A stretch of DNA of 9,174 nucleotides, taken from positions 1-9,174 of the forward strand of contig JAQVZR010000042.1 in NCBI GenBank assembly GCA_028708105.1, given 5' to 3'. This DNA is from Desulfoplanes sp. (GTDB lineage: Bacteria > Desulfobacterota > Desulfovibrionia > Desulfovibrionales > Desulfomicrobiaceae). Position numbers and translations under genes: made by a program. Below are positions 1 through 6,830 of the stretch, in pieces; positions within the stretch are counted from its first letter, which is position 1; each line of letters opens with the position of its first letter. A model generated the notes under the pieces. That model saw only the letters and a program-made list of their open reading frames with translations. It did no database searches and was not told the origin of the DNA.

Positions 1-426
1 ATTCAGCTTCTGGACGAGACGGCTATCGACACGATTCTGGATTGGCACCCGGATATTGTTCTGGCTTCCGGACCACCACTGTATCTGCACCGTCTTGCTC
101 CCTCGGCCGAGCAAGATGCCTGGTCCCATGCCGTACACTTGGCCAATAACGTGAATACCCTGATTCTTGATCACCATCTCCTGCGCTCGGATGCAGGCAT
201 CGTATGGCTGGACAGATTACGGCAGACCACCGGACGCAATATCCTCTGTGCCGCACAATTCATGCGTACCGAACCATGCTTTCTGGAAGCATGGCGCGAA
301 AAGTTGTACGCAGAAATGCCCGTCCCCGAGGGTTGGCACACTGCCTATGCCTGCGGTGAAACGGACACCAGCGCATATCAGAGATGGCGGGGATGGGACC
401 TGACATCGGAAAATACAGAGCCGTAA
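1..426 (+). CDS. UPF0282-like metallo-hydrolase (MBL-fold family), C-terminal part
   Basis: The reading frame is open from base 1 to a TAA at 424-426, giving about 141 residues; the start lies outside the window. The stretch LILDHHLLRSDAGIVWLDRL (about residues 54-73 of the visible part) resembles the conserved DHHLLR segment I associate with UPF0282, a predicted metallo-beta-lactamase-fold hydrolase family best known in archaea. The HH pair would be metal-ligand candidates. The part before it (DIVLASGPPLYLHRL) looks like the end of a Rossmann-like or beta-lactamase core strand with its following loop. The N-terminal HxHxDH-type metal motif expected for the fold would be upstream and cannot be checked. 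The frame also continues upstream of a TTG at 139, so that codon is not the start. Substrate and pathway are unknown. The gene converges on cfa with a 78-bp gap and no clear terminator. The coding call is firm; the family assignment rests on one motif. Confidence 0.65.
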   Translation: MQLLDETAIDTILDWHPDIVLASGPPLYLHRLAPSAEQDAWSHAVHLANNVNTLILDHHLLRSDAGIVWLDRLRQTTGRNILCAAQFMRTEPCFLEAWREKLYAEMPVPEGWHTAYACGETDTSAYQRWRGWDLTSENTEP

Positions 427-504
427 CCCCGGAAAGAACACCCAGGATTACGGCCCAGTTCATGCGTGCTTCCTATTGAATGGACCATGCATCGTTTTGA
501 TGGT

Positions 505-1617
505 TTAGCGGCACACCGGCTGTTTTTGTCCGGTTTCCGTCATCACGATCTGCCAGACCTGGATATCCCTTGCTCTGAAGGCCCCGGCACAGGACAAAAG
601 ATAATACTCCCACATCCGTCGGAAAGCCTCTCCATAGCGTTCTTTAAGCCCTTCCCAATGAGCCATGAACCCCTTATGCCAGGCCAAAAGAGTCGGATCA
701 TAATGGGGACCGATATTGTGTACGTCCTCAATCACAAAGACGCCCTCACAGGCCCGGGCAATCTGGGCCATGCTGGGCAGCATGCCGTGAGGAAAAATAT
801 ACCTGGTGATCCAGGGATCACAGGTGGGATTCACAGCATTGCCTCCAATGGTGTGTAAAAGAAAAATACCATGTTTTTTCAACAGGGAATGAGCCTGCTC
901 CATAAAACAGCGATAATTTTTGCTCCCCACATGTTCAAACATGCCTACGGACACAATCTTGTCGAATGATCCGCGCACGTCACGGTAATCCTGATCCAAA
1001 ATTTCCACCGGCAGCCCCTTGCAAAAGGTACGGGCATATTCAATCTGTTCTTTGGAGATATTGATCCCCGTAACCCGACAACCGTACTGCGTGGCCATAT
1101 ATTTAGCCAGGCCCCCCCATCCGCAGCCAATATCAAGGACATGATCCCGAGACGAAAGGTTCAGTTTCCGGCAGATCATCTCCATCTTAGCTATCTGGGC
1201 TTGATCCAGTTCGCGGGTATCCTTGAAGTAACCGCAACTGTATTGACGGTACGGGTCTAGAAAAGAGAAAAAGAGGTCATTGCCCAGATCATAATGCTCC
1301 CGGGCCACTTTCGTGGCTCCCCTGCGGGTCTGCATATTCAGAATGTAGGAAGGAATGGCACGCACCAAAAGCTTCAGGTGTGCATGCAGACGGGTGTTCA
1401 GCCCGGCAGACAGCACCTTCCAAATGAAGGAATCGACCCGAGGACAATCCCACCATCCTTCCACATAACCGTTTCCCAGACCGAGATTTTTCTCGCTCAC
1501 AATCCGATCATACAGTCGTTCGTCATGAATCCGGATATCCCAGGGAGCACTTCCCCCCGGCTGGATACCTGCCTGACCCAACATTGTCTCCACCAAACGT
1601 TTCGCTGCTGTCCGCAT
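505..1617 (-). CDS. cfa: Cyclopropane-fatty-acyl-phospholipid synthase (Cfa)
   Basis: This 370-residue protein transfers a methylene group from S-adenosylmethionine to cis double bonds of acyl chains in membrane phospholipids, forming cyclopropane rings that stabilise membranes under stress. The E. coli enzyme is 382 residues and the resemblance runs almost end to end. A SAM-binding motif LDIGCGWGG lies at about residues 161-169. Residues matching the E. coli active site are Cys128 (QYSCGYF), Glu228 (GMFEHVG), His255 with Ile257 (LLHTIGG) and Tyr306 (HYDPTLLAW). The C-terminal CAGAFRARDIQVWQ block is also typical. The frame is open 17 codons further upstream, but the ATG at 1617 is chosen because a perfect AAGGAGGT sits 6 nt before it. 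The gene stands alone, convergent with the UPF0282-like gene and divergent from the shikimate kinase gene. Nothing is missing from the catalytic set, so it should be active. Confidence 0.95.
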   Translation of the reverse strand: MRTAAKRLVETMLGQAGIQPGGSAPWDIRIHDERLYDRIVSEKNLGLGNGYVEGWWDCPRVDSFIWKVLSAGLNTRLHAHLKLLVRAIPSYILNMQTRRGATKVAREHYDLGNDLFFSFLDPYRQYSCGYFKDTRELDQAQIAKMEMICRKLNLSSRDHVLDIGCGWGGLAKYMATQYGCRVTGINISKEQIEYARTFCKGLPVEILDQDYRDVRGSFDKIVSVGMFEHVGSKNYRCFMEQAHSLLKKHGIFLLHTIGGNAVNPTCDPWITRYIFPHGMLPSMAQIARACEGVFVIEDVHNIGPHYDPTLLAWHKGFMAHWEGLKERYGEAFRRMWEYYLLSCAGAFRARDIQVWQIVMTETGQKQPVCR

Positions 1618-1623
1618 GGGTGC

Positions 1624-1631
1624 ACCTCCTT
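1624..1631 (-). promoter_or_regulatory. Strong ribosome binding site deciding the cfa start
   Basis: On the minus strand AAGGAGGT is a full match to the anti-Shine-Dalgarno sequence and lies 6 nt before the ATG at 1617. It rules against the longer in-frame start at 1668, because the site would then lie inside the coding region. Confidence 0.9.
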
Positions 1632-1825
1632 CTCTACAGTCCTCCACAAGTATCTTTTCTACGTACATTTATGGTTTTATTATCAGCACATCCCTTGCAG
1701 GGACATGCGATTCTACCTATATACACGCCATCACGACGGTTCTAAAATATGTTTAGCGTAAGCCCCATAAAAATAATTGTAAAGAGGCCATAATAAATAC
1801 CGCATCAACCAACGGAGTAGCGAGA

Positions 1826-2479
1826 ATGGATCGTTTTATCTGCGAAAAACAGGAAATCGAAGACCCCGAAGCAACCATGGTCTTTGGCAAAAAAAAATTT
1901 GTGCCCTTTGTCCTTGCCGGATCGAACATTTTTTTTGTGGGATTACGGGGAAGCGGCAAAACCACCCTGGGCAAAACAGTGGCCGAAAAACTCCAGGTTC
2001 CTTTTGTGGACATGGATACCATGATCCAAAAAAAAGCAGGGAAAAGCATCGAGGAGATTGTCGTCACCCAAGGATGGGAAACCTTCCGTTCCCTGGAAGA
2101 AGAATGCCTGGAGAACATCTGCCATGCATACGGCCAGGTCATTTCCACGGGCGGAGGTGTCGTCCTGTCCAAGACCAACAGAGAACGGCTCACGCAGCAC
2201 GGGCAGGTCATCTATCTCATGGGAAACCCGCCACTGCTGGCGAAACGAGTGCGTCTGGACCAGAACAGTGAAGGCCAGAGACCTCCATTGCATAAAGACA
2301 ACGTTGAGGAAGAGATGAGCAACCAGCTCTGGGAACGCGAACCCCTGTACATGATGGTAGCCAATCATGTTCTGCAGGCCGAAAAACCAGTTGAGAAACT
2401 GCTCCAGGATGTACTGGAAGCACTGTGGCCCGAAAAAGTCTCCAAAGGGCTCGGATTTGACGATGAGGACAACGAGTAA
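1826..2479 (+). CDS. aroK: Shikimate kinase with N-terminal extension
   Basis: A 217-residue cytoplasmic kinase predicted to phosphorylate shikimate at the 3-hydroxyl using ATP, step five of chorismate and aromatic amino acid synthesis. The Walker A loop GLRGSGKT is at residues 39-46, and the magnesium and shikimate-binding DMD at 62-64. Arg88 (WETFRSLEEE) matches the shikimate-binding Arg, GGG at 109-111 forms the other substrate loop, Arg152 (GQRPPL) fits the LID arginine, and Arg171 (REPLY) fits the second shikimate arginine. Typical AroK/AroL proteins are about 160-180 residues. This one carries roughly 33 extra residues before the first strand and an acidic tail ending DDEDNE. The ATG at 1826 has a GGAG 8 nt upstream; Met18 (ATG at 1877) would shorten the extension but lacks a clear ribosome site. 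No other aro gene is adjacent. A strong terminator follows directly. aroK versus aroL naming cannot be settled from the sequence alone. Confidence 0.87.
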   Translation: MDRFICEKQEIEDPEATMVFGKKKFVPFVLAGSNIFFVGLRGSGKTTLGKTVAEKLQVPFVDMDTMIQKKAGKSIEEIVVTQGWETFRSLEEECLENICHAYGQVISTGGGVVLSKTNRERLTQHGQVIYLMGNPPLLAKRVRLDQNSEGQRPPLHKDNVEEEMSNQLWEREPLYMMVANHVLQAEKPVEKLLQDVLEALWPEKVSKGLGFDDEDNE

Positions 2480-2494
2480 ACCGCACACGAACAG

Positions 2495-2553
2495 CCAAAC
2501 AAGAAACTCCCCCTGCAGATAGGTACAGCCTGCAGGGGGAGTTTCTTGTTTGG
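2495..2553. terminator. Bidirectional intrinsic terminator between convergent genes
   Basis: Two perfectly complementary 24-nt arms (2495-2518 and 2530-2553) flank an 11-nt loop. The inner part is a GC-rich stem (CTCCCCCTGCAG pairing with CTGCAGGGGGAG). The outer part is A-rich on the left and T-rich on the right (TTTCTTGTTT), so each strand presents a GC hairpin followed by a U-rich tail. It lies 15 nt after the shikimate kinase stop and 31 nt beyond the stop of the convergent MFS gene, as expected for a shared terminator. Confidence 0.92.
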
Positions 2554-2584
2554 GCATGGGAAGAAGTTCTTTTTTTACGCTCAA

Positions 2585-3739
2585 TCAACGCTTGTTATGC
2601 CCCGGCAAGGCCCAGATACATGGCAGACTAAGAAACGACAATCCGGCACACAGGTTCAAGGTGTGGGAAAACCCGAATCGATCCACCAAAAAACCCACAA
2701 ATAAGAGAACCAGTGCGGTAATCCCAAAATTGATGCCCATATACAATCCATTGGCTGCGCCCCTGTTTTCTCCGGCATGGTCCTGCACCGTGGCCAAAAG
2801 TACGGGAGAACAGGCAAAGACAAAAATCCCGATACATACCAGACAAGGAATCATGAGCCATCCACTTGCCTGCACAAAGCCCAATAAGGCTGCCGGGCCC
2901 ACAATCATTCCTGCATACAGCACCTTTTTACGTCCGATTCTATCGCTGATGGAGCCACCTGCAAAAGTTCCCACAGTGCCCACAAGCTCCAAAAAAGCCA
3001 GAGTCATGCCCCCCATCAAGATACTTTCTCCTTTGCCCATCACCATATAGGTCGGCAGATAACCGGCCAACGTTCCGGTCAAGAAGGCCCGTGCTGCCAA
3101 AAGGCCTGCCATGGGCAGCATGACCGGCATGAGTTCTTTCCAGGCCCCGGCCACCGTTGGAGATGAAGCCCTAGTATAAACCACCCAGGGAACCTCCCGA
3201 AGCTGAAAATACAGCGCCACCGAAGCCCCGATCCCAAAAATCATCAGCACCCAGACATTCTCAAATCCAACAAGCCCCGCAGCACCGGCGGCAATGAGCG
3301 GGCCAAGGCTCCGGCCCAATTCCCCAGCCACCATCCAGACACTCATTCCCCGGCCCACCCGATCTCCTGAAAAACGGGCAATAAACACCGGTCCGACCAC
3401 ATGATACATGGAGGCGCTCACCCCGGCAGCAAGGAGCATCAGGCAGAGCAGGGGATAACTGCGCGTCAGGCCGAGCATACTCATAAGCGTAGCCGTTATT
3501 CCCGGGGCGGCGGCGAACATGATCCGCAGATCCTTTCTATCTGCGAGAATACCCAAAAAGGGATTGCCCAGCGAACTGGCTCTAAAAAATATGGTCAGCA
3601 GGCCCGCCAGGGTCATGGAAATAGAAGATCGGGCAATGATCAGAGGCAAAAAAGGGGCCAGAAAACTGGAATACATATCATGAACAAAATGCCCCCCGGC
3701 AACGGTCAGGACACGGCGAGAAGATGTACTCTCAGACAT
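2585..3739 (-). CDS. MFS transporter, fosmidomycin-resistance (Fsr)-like
   Basis: A 384-residue inner-membrane protein with hydrophobic stretches consistent with 12 transmembrane helices and a central polar loop at about residues 190-203. The first MFS signature is a variant, GILADRKDLR (63-72); its counterpart in the second half is GGSISDRIGRKK (261-272), the usual motif A pattern. Three blocks resemble E. coli Fsr: GHFVHDMYSSFLAPFLP (16-32), GVSASMYHVVGPVFIAR (106-122) and VAGELGRSLGPLIAA (137-151). Fsr exports fosmidomycin, but many relatives have no known substrate, so drug efflux is only one possibility. The ATG at 3739 is chosen because AAGGAG lies 8 nt upstream; the frame is open 26 codons further, but that stretch is polar and not transporter-like. 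The gene diverges from the TonB receptor operon across 354 bp. A link to the same ligand (for example export of a chelator) is conceivable but not shown. Confidence 0.88.
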   Translation of the reverse strand: MSESTSSRRVLTVAGGHFVHDMYSSFLAPFLPLIIARSSISMTLAGLLTIFFRASSLGNPFLGILADRKDLRIMFAAAPGITATLMSMLGLTRSYPLLCLMLLAAGVSASMYHVVGPVFIARFSGDRVGRGMSVWMVAGELGRSLGPLIAAGAAGLVGFENVWVLMIFGIGASVALYFQLREVPWVVYTRASSPTVAGAWKELMPVMLPMAGLLAARAFLTGTLAGYLPTYMVMGKGESILMGGMTLAFLELVGTVGTFAGGSISDRIGRKKVLYAGMIVGPAALLGFVQASGWLMIPCLVCIGIFVFACSPVLLATVQDHAGENRGAANGLYMGINFGITALVLLFVGFLVDRFGFSHTLNLCAGLSFLSLPCIWALPGHNKR

Positions 3740-3747
3740 AGGTAAAA

Positions 3748-3753
3748 CTCCTT
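3748..3753 (-). promoter_or_regulatory. Ribosome binding site deciding the MFS gene start
   Basis: AAGGAG on the minus strand, 8 nt before the ATG at 3739. No comparable site precedes the longer in-frame start at 3817. Confidence 0.8.
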
Positions 3754-3774
3754 GGTCATAATACGAGCATGTTC

Positions 3775-3786
3775 TCTCTGCAGAGA
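3775..3786. repeat. 12-bp perfect palindrome in the MFS gene leader
   Basis: TCTCTGCAGAGA is its own reverse complement and lies 36 bp upstream of the MFS start codon, between a minus-strand TTGACA and the ribosome site. The position suits an operator for a dimeric repressor, but a chance palindrome cannot be excluded. Confidence 0.35.
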
Positions 3787-4028
3787 TAATCTGCCCTGTC
3801 AAAAAATCTACGGACAAAAAACACGAATTTTTGGGCTAACAAAACGATATTATCATTCCCTGTCGGTTATCTATAAAAACGGCCCGTCCCCGTGACCCAT
3901 TACGTTACAAAGAACATTTATATGCCGTACTTATCAGCGGATACAAAAACCGAGTGGTTCACACCGTGATGTTGCTTCTGTATGACAATTTATTTTTTTA
4001 TAGAAAAAATACAGTTTCAACATTGCAA

Positions 4029-4047
4029 AATAATAATTGTTGTTATA
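4029..4047. promoter_or_regulatory. Candidate Fur box upstream of the TonB receptor gene
   Basis: The 16-nt core at 4029-4044 is an imperfect dyad, AATAATAA followed by TTGTTGTT, with 6 of 8 positions paired. Counted by eye, 12 of 19 positions match the classical Fur consensus GATAATGATAATCATTATC. It overlaps the spacer of the possible -35/-10 pair at 4023-4049 and lies about 47 bp before the ATG, where bound Fur would block transcription. AT-rich DNA produces such matches easily, so this is a hypothesis. Confidence 0.33.
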
Positions 4048-4093
4048 CCTTTATGTACAATTTATATCCACCGATATTCCATCGAGGGTACTA

Positions 4094-6187
4094 ATGATTA
4101 TACCCCGCCCCTCAGCAACCAGGTATTCTTTGGTATTGTTCTGCCTCGCAACGTGCATTGTTCTATGCATGGTCCCGCTCCAGTCTCAGGCGGAGGATGG
4201 GAGCACACCTCTTTCCTACCTGAAACAACTCGATATCAATGACCTCCAGAACCTGGAAGTATCCTCAGTGTCCAAAACGCCCCAAAAATATTTCAAGGCG
4301 GGGGCGGCCATTTATGTACTGACCAGTGAAGATATCCGACGATCTGGTGTAACAAGCATTCCCGAGGCTTTACGCATGGTTCCGGGCCTTCAGGTGGCCA
4401 AAATTGATGCCAACAAATGGAGCATTTCATCCCGGGGGTTCAGCGACCGATTTTCAAATAAACTTCAGGTGCTCATAGATGGCCGCAGCGTGTACACGCC
4501 AGCTTTCTCCGGAACATTATGGGAAACTCAGGATACCTTTTTGGCAGACATTGACCGTATCGAAGTCATCAGAGGTCCGGGGGCATCACTATGGGGTGCC
4601 AACGCCGTCAACGGAGTTATCAATATCATCACCAAAAAGGCCCAGGACACCCAGGGGGTCGAAATGACATCTCTGGTCGGAACCGAAGAACAAGGACTTC
4701 AGGGACGGTATGGAGGAAAAATGGGCGAAGACACGGCCTACCGTTTCTATATCAAGGCGCGGAACAACGACAGCGGAGGAAGAATCGACATGGATTCCGA
4801 AGATGCATGGGACGAGCAACGGGGAGGATTCCGCATGGACTGGGAGCCGCTAAGCAAAAATGCCGCCACTCTGCAAGGAGATATCTATACGGGTTCTTTT
4901 GGTGAAAACATCACCCTGCTCAACCAAACCCCGCCTGATTTTTCCAGCATAGAAGATGAAACTATCAATAAAAATGGGGGAAATCTCCTGTTCCGCTACA
5001 AGCACACCTCTTCCGAGACCTCCAACACCGTATTTCAGACCTATTATGACCGCATGGTCCACGATGAGTACATCTGCCAGTATAAGAGTGATATTATTGA
5101 TCTGGACGTACAGCACAGGTTCGCTCTCGGTTCCTGGAACGACATTCTTTTCGGAGCAGAATTCCGTTCCATACAGGACGCTCTCGAAAGCAGCGACGTA
5201 GTAGAAATTGGAAACAAAACCCAAAACAGTGCGTTGTATACCGGTTTTATTCAGGATCAGATTGAAATCGCTCCGGATTTTCTCCAACTCACCCTGGGCT
5301 CTAAATTTGAGCACAGCGACGTCTGGGGAGACGCCATCGAACCCTCGGCCCGCATCGTCATGACCCCCAATGATCAGAACACCCTATGGGCTTCAGTTTC
5401 TCGTGCGGTTCGTTCTCCCTCCCGGGGTGAACAATCGGTCCTGTTTTCCCAGATCAGAACAGAAAAAATCTCAGGGGTAGAAGTACCCCTACTTGCCGTC
5501 CTTGACTGCAGCAACGATTTTGAAAAAGAATGGCTCACAGCCTACGAACTGGGGTATAGGATAATGCCCATGGAAACTTTTTCTATTGATATTGCAACAT
5601 TCTACAATAGTTATGATGACCTGAGAACCGCCAGCACAGACGGGGAAACTGCCCAAGCAAATAGATCTGCATACTTAACAGAACTATCTACTGAGAATAT
5701 ACCAACAAAACCTGCGGTCATCCCCGTAACCCTGACCAACAAAATGCACGGTCATACATACGGCACGGAATTCACCCTGGAATGGGAACCCACGCCAGCG
5801 TGGAGGCTGGAAGGGACCTACTCCTTTATAAAAATGCACCTCGAGATCGATGGAGATAAATACGATTCACAAGCTGCAACCAACGCAGAAGATTCCCCCC
5901 AGAACCAGGTTTCCATCCGTTCCATGCTGGATCTCGGAAACCATGTGCAATGCGATCTTTGGGGACGTTACGTAGACAGCCTTCGTATCTCAGATGAAAT
6001 CCGTATTCCTTCATATATAACCATGGATGCACGCCTAGCCTGGTCACCTTCCCCGGCAGTGGAACTGAGCCTTGTCGGCCAGAACCTTCTGGACGCAAAA
6101 CATCAGGAGTTCTCGGCCCAGAATATTCCCGTCGCAGCCACCTATGTCCAACGCAGCGTATATATGCAAATGGTCTTCCGATTCTAA
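4094..6187 (+). CDS. TonB-dependent outer-membrane receptor
   Basis: A 697-residue outer-membrane active transporter of the iron-complex/cobalamin receptor class. It binds a scarce ligand and imports it using energy passed by TonB-ExbB-ExbD. The ATG at 4094 follows GAGGG with 5 nt spacing and begins a normal signal peptide (Arg5 and Arg10, a hydrophobic core at about 11-28, likely cleavage after SQA at 33). A DINDLQNLEVSSVSK segment at 47-61 occupies the TonB-box position. The plug domain spans about 60-178, with SIPEALRMVPGLQV, VLIDGRSVYTP, IEVIRGPGASLWGANAVNGVINIIT and a close following KK. The remainder is a 22-strand-type barrel ending in aromatic VFRF, as needed for outer-membrane assembly. 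No FecA-type N-terminal signalling domain is present: the plug starts soon after the signal peptide. Ligand is unknown. The YfiR gene follows after 13 nt and a kinase gene after that, so this receptor probably feeds or is controlled by that signalling pair. Confidence 0.93.
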   Translation: MIIPRPSATRYSLVLFCLATCIVLCMVPLQSQAEDGSTPLSYLKQLDINDLQNLEVSSVSKTPQKYFKAGAAIYVLTSEDIRRSGVTSIPEALRMVPGLQVAKIDANKWSISSRGFSDRFSNKLQVLIDGRSVYTPAFSGTLWETQDTFLADIDRIEVIRGPGASLWGANAVNGVINIITKKAQDTQGVEMTSLVGTEEQGLQGRYGGKMGEDTAYRFYIKARNNDSGGRIDMDSEDAWDEQRGGFRMDWEPLSKNAATLQGDIYTGSFGENITLLNQTPPDFSSIEDETINKNGGNLLFRYKHTSSETSNTVFQTYYDRMVHDEYICQYKSDIIDLDVQHRFALGSWNDILFGAEFRSIQDALESSDVVEIGNKTQNSALYTGFIQDQIEIAPDFLQLTLGSKFEHSDVWGDAIEPSARIVMTPNDQNTLWASVSRAVRSPSRGEQSVLFSQIRTEKISGVEVPLLAVLDCSNDFEKEWLTAYELGYRIMPMETFSIDIATFYNSYDDLRTASTDGETAQANRSAYLTELSTENIPTKPAVIPVTLTNKMHGHTYGTEFTLEWEPTPAWRLEGTYSFIKMHLEIDGDKYDSQAATNAEDSPQNQVSIRSMLDLGNHVQCDLWGRYVDSLRISDEIRIPSYITMDARLAWSPSPAVELSLVGQNLLDAKHQEFSAQNIPVAATYVQRSVYMQMVFRF

Positions 6188-6200
6188 CTCTGCCCCAACA

Positions 6201-6830
6201 ATGAAACAAATATGCCCCAACCACGATACCCATGCTTTAGGGAAACGTACCGCTTATACCATATCAAAAAACGGGACTGCGATGCTGTGGGCAACCCTAT
6301 TCGGTCTCTACATAATCTTTTTTCCCGGTTCATTATCAGCACACAAGACAACATGGGACGATACGCAGATTAAAGCGGCCTTTGTCTACAATCTGACCTA
6401 TTTTATCTTTTGGGACCAAAAGGATCTTGGAGATCTATCGCAGCCCTTCCATATTCTTGCCCTGGGCAATGACGATATGGGTGATATCCTGAAAAAGATC
6501 ACCTCACATGAAGCTGTCATGGGGCATAGCATAACAGTGGAAAACACACCGCTGCGCCCCCTGCATGAATACCCCATTATCTTCGTGTCGGACAATATGA
6601 CCTCCCGAACCAGACAATTGCAAACCGAACTCCATGGCTGCCACACCCTGCTCATAGGTGAAAACATGCAATTTCTTGAGCAGGGAGGCATGATCAGTTT
6701 CATCTGCATAAAGAAAAAGGTCAAAATATATTACAATCAACGAGCGCTGCATGCAGCTGATATACATGTCAGTGCAAAACTCTATCAGATTGCCATCCCC
6801 CTACAAGATGCAGGTGAATTTCCCCAATGA
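6201..6830 (+). CDS. YfiR/DUF4154-family periplasmic regulator
   Basis: A 209-residue exported protein. A hydrophobic segment at about 28-46 (MLWATLFGLYIIFFPGSLSA) ends in a plausible signal peptidase site after Ala47. The mature part carries the DUF4154 pattern: IKAAFVYNLTYFIFW (57-71), FHILALGNDDMGDIL (83-97), a mid-domain PIIFVSD (125-131), LLIGENMQFLEQGGMISF (150-167, with Gly162-Gly163) and the closing IYYNQRALHAADIHVSAKL. In Pseudomonas aeruginosa YfiR is a periplasmic inhibitor of the CHASE8 diguanylate cyclase YfiN; here the next gene encodes a CHASE8-like kinase, its likely partner. Mature cysteines are Cys147 and Cys169, a possible disulfide; two further cysteines known in Pseudomonas YfiR seem absent. 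The start is uncertain: ATG 6201 gives a basic but long n-region and has no clear ribosome site, while ATG 6282 starts right at the hydrophobic core after a weak GGGA. Translation may depend on coupling to the receptor gene. Confidence 0.88.
   Translation: MKQICPNHDTHALGKRTAYTISKNGTAMLWATLFGLYIIFFPGSLSAHKTTWDDTQIKAAFVYNLTYFIFWDQKDLGDLSQPFHILALGNDDMGDILKKITSHEAVMGHSITVENTPLRPLHEYPIIFVSDNMTSRTRQLQTELHGCHTLLIGENMQFLEQGGMISFICIKKKVKIYYNQRALHAADIHVSAKLYQIAIPLQDAGEFPQ

Larger units (their letters stand above)
3740..4093. promoter_or_regulatory. Divergent intergenic control region (MFS gene and receptor operon)
   Basis: This 354-bp AT-rich stretch separates two divergent transcription units and must hold both promoters. 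I see no coding region in it: an in-frame extension of the receptor reaches back to 4037 but has no signal-peptide character. Visible structure includes a 12-bp palindrome at 3775-3786, a weak Fur-like string at 3846-3864 (11 of 19 by eye), an AT inverted repeat at 3992-4010 (7-bp arms ATTTTTT and AAAAAAT) and a better Fur-like dyad at 4029-4047. A possible receptor promoter is TTGCAA at 4023-4028 with TATACC at 4044-4049; its spacing of 15 is short. On the minus strand TTGACA at 3802-3797 has no convincing -10 partner. I found no recognisable riboswitch. Confidence 0.5.

Noticed and set aside
1618..1668. Longer cfa start 17 codons upstream
   Set aside because: The perfect AAGGAGGT at 1624-1631 would lie inside the coding region; the ATG at 1617 has ideal spacing and the encoded protein then begins like a Cfa.
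1679..1703. Possible cfa promoter (minus-strand GATAAT at 1684-1679) and the small dyad TCCCT-TGC-AGGGA at 1691-1703
   Set aside because: No -35 match at normal spacing and only 5-bp arms; too weak to call.
1706..1735. Sigma-54-like TGGC element upstream of cfa on the minus strand
   Set aside because: The GC dinucleotide required 10 nt after the GG is absent.
1943..2584. Long minus-strand reading frame opposite the shikimate kinase gene
   Set aside because: It is antisense to a gene with clear kinase motifs, runs through the terminator hairpin, and its translation shows no domain pattern.
4037..4093. Longer receptor start at 4037
   Set aside because: It adds 19 residues before a complete signal peptide and overlaps the promoter-like region; ATG 4094 has its own GAGGG site.
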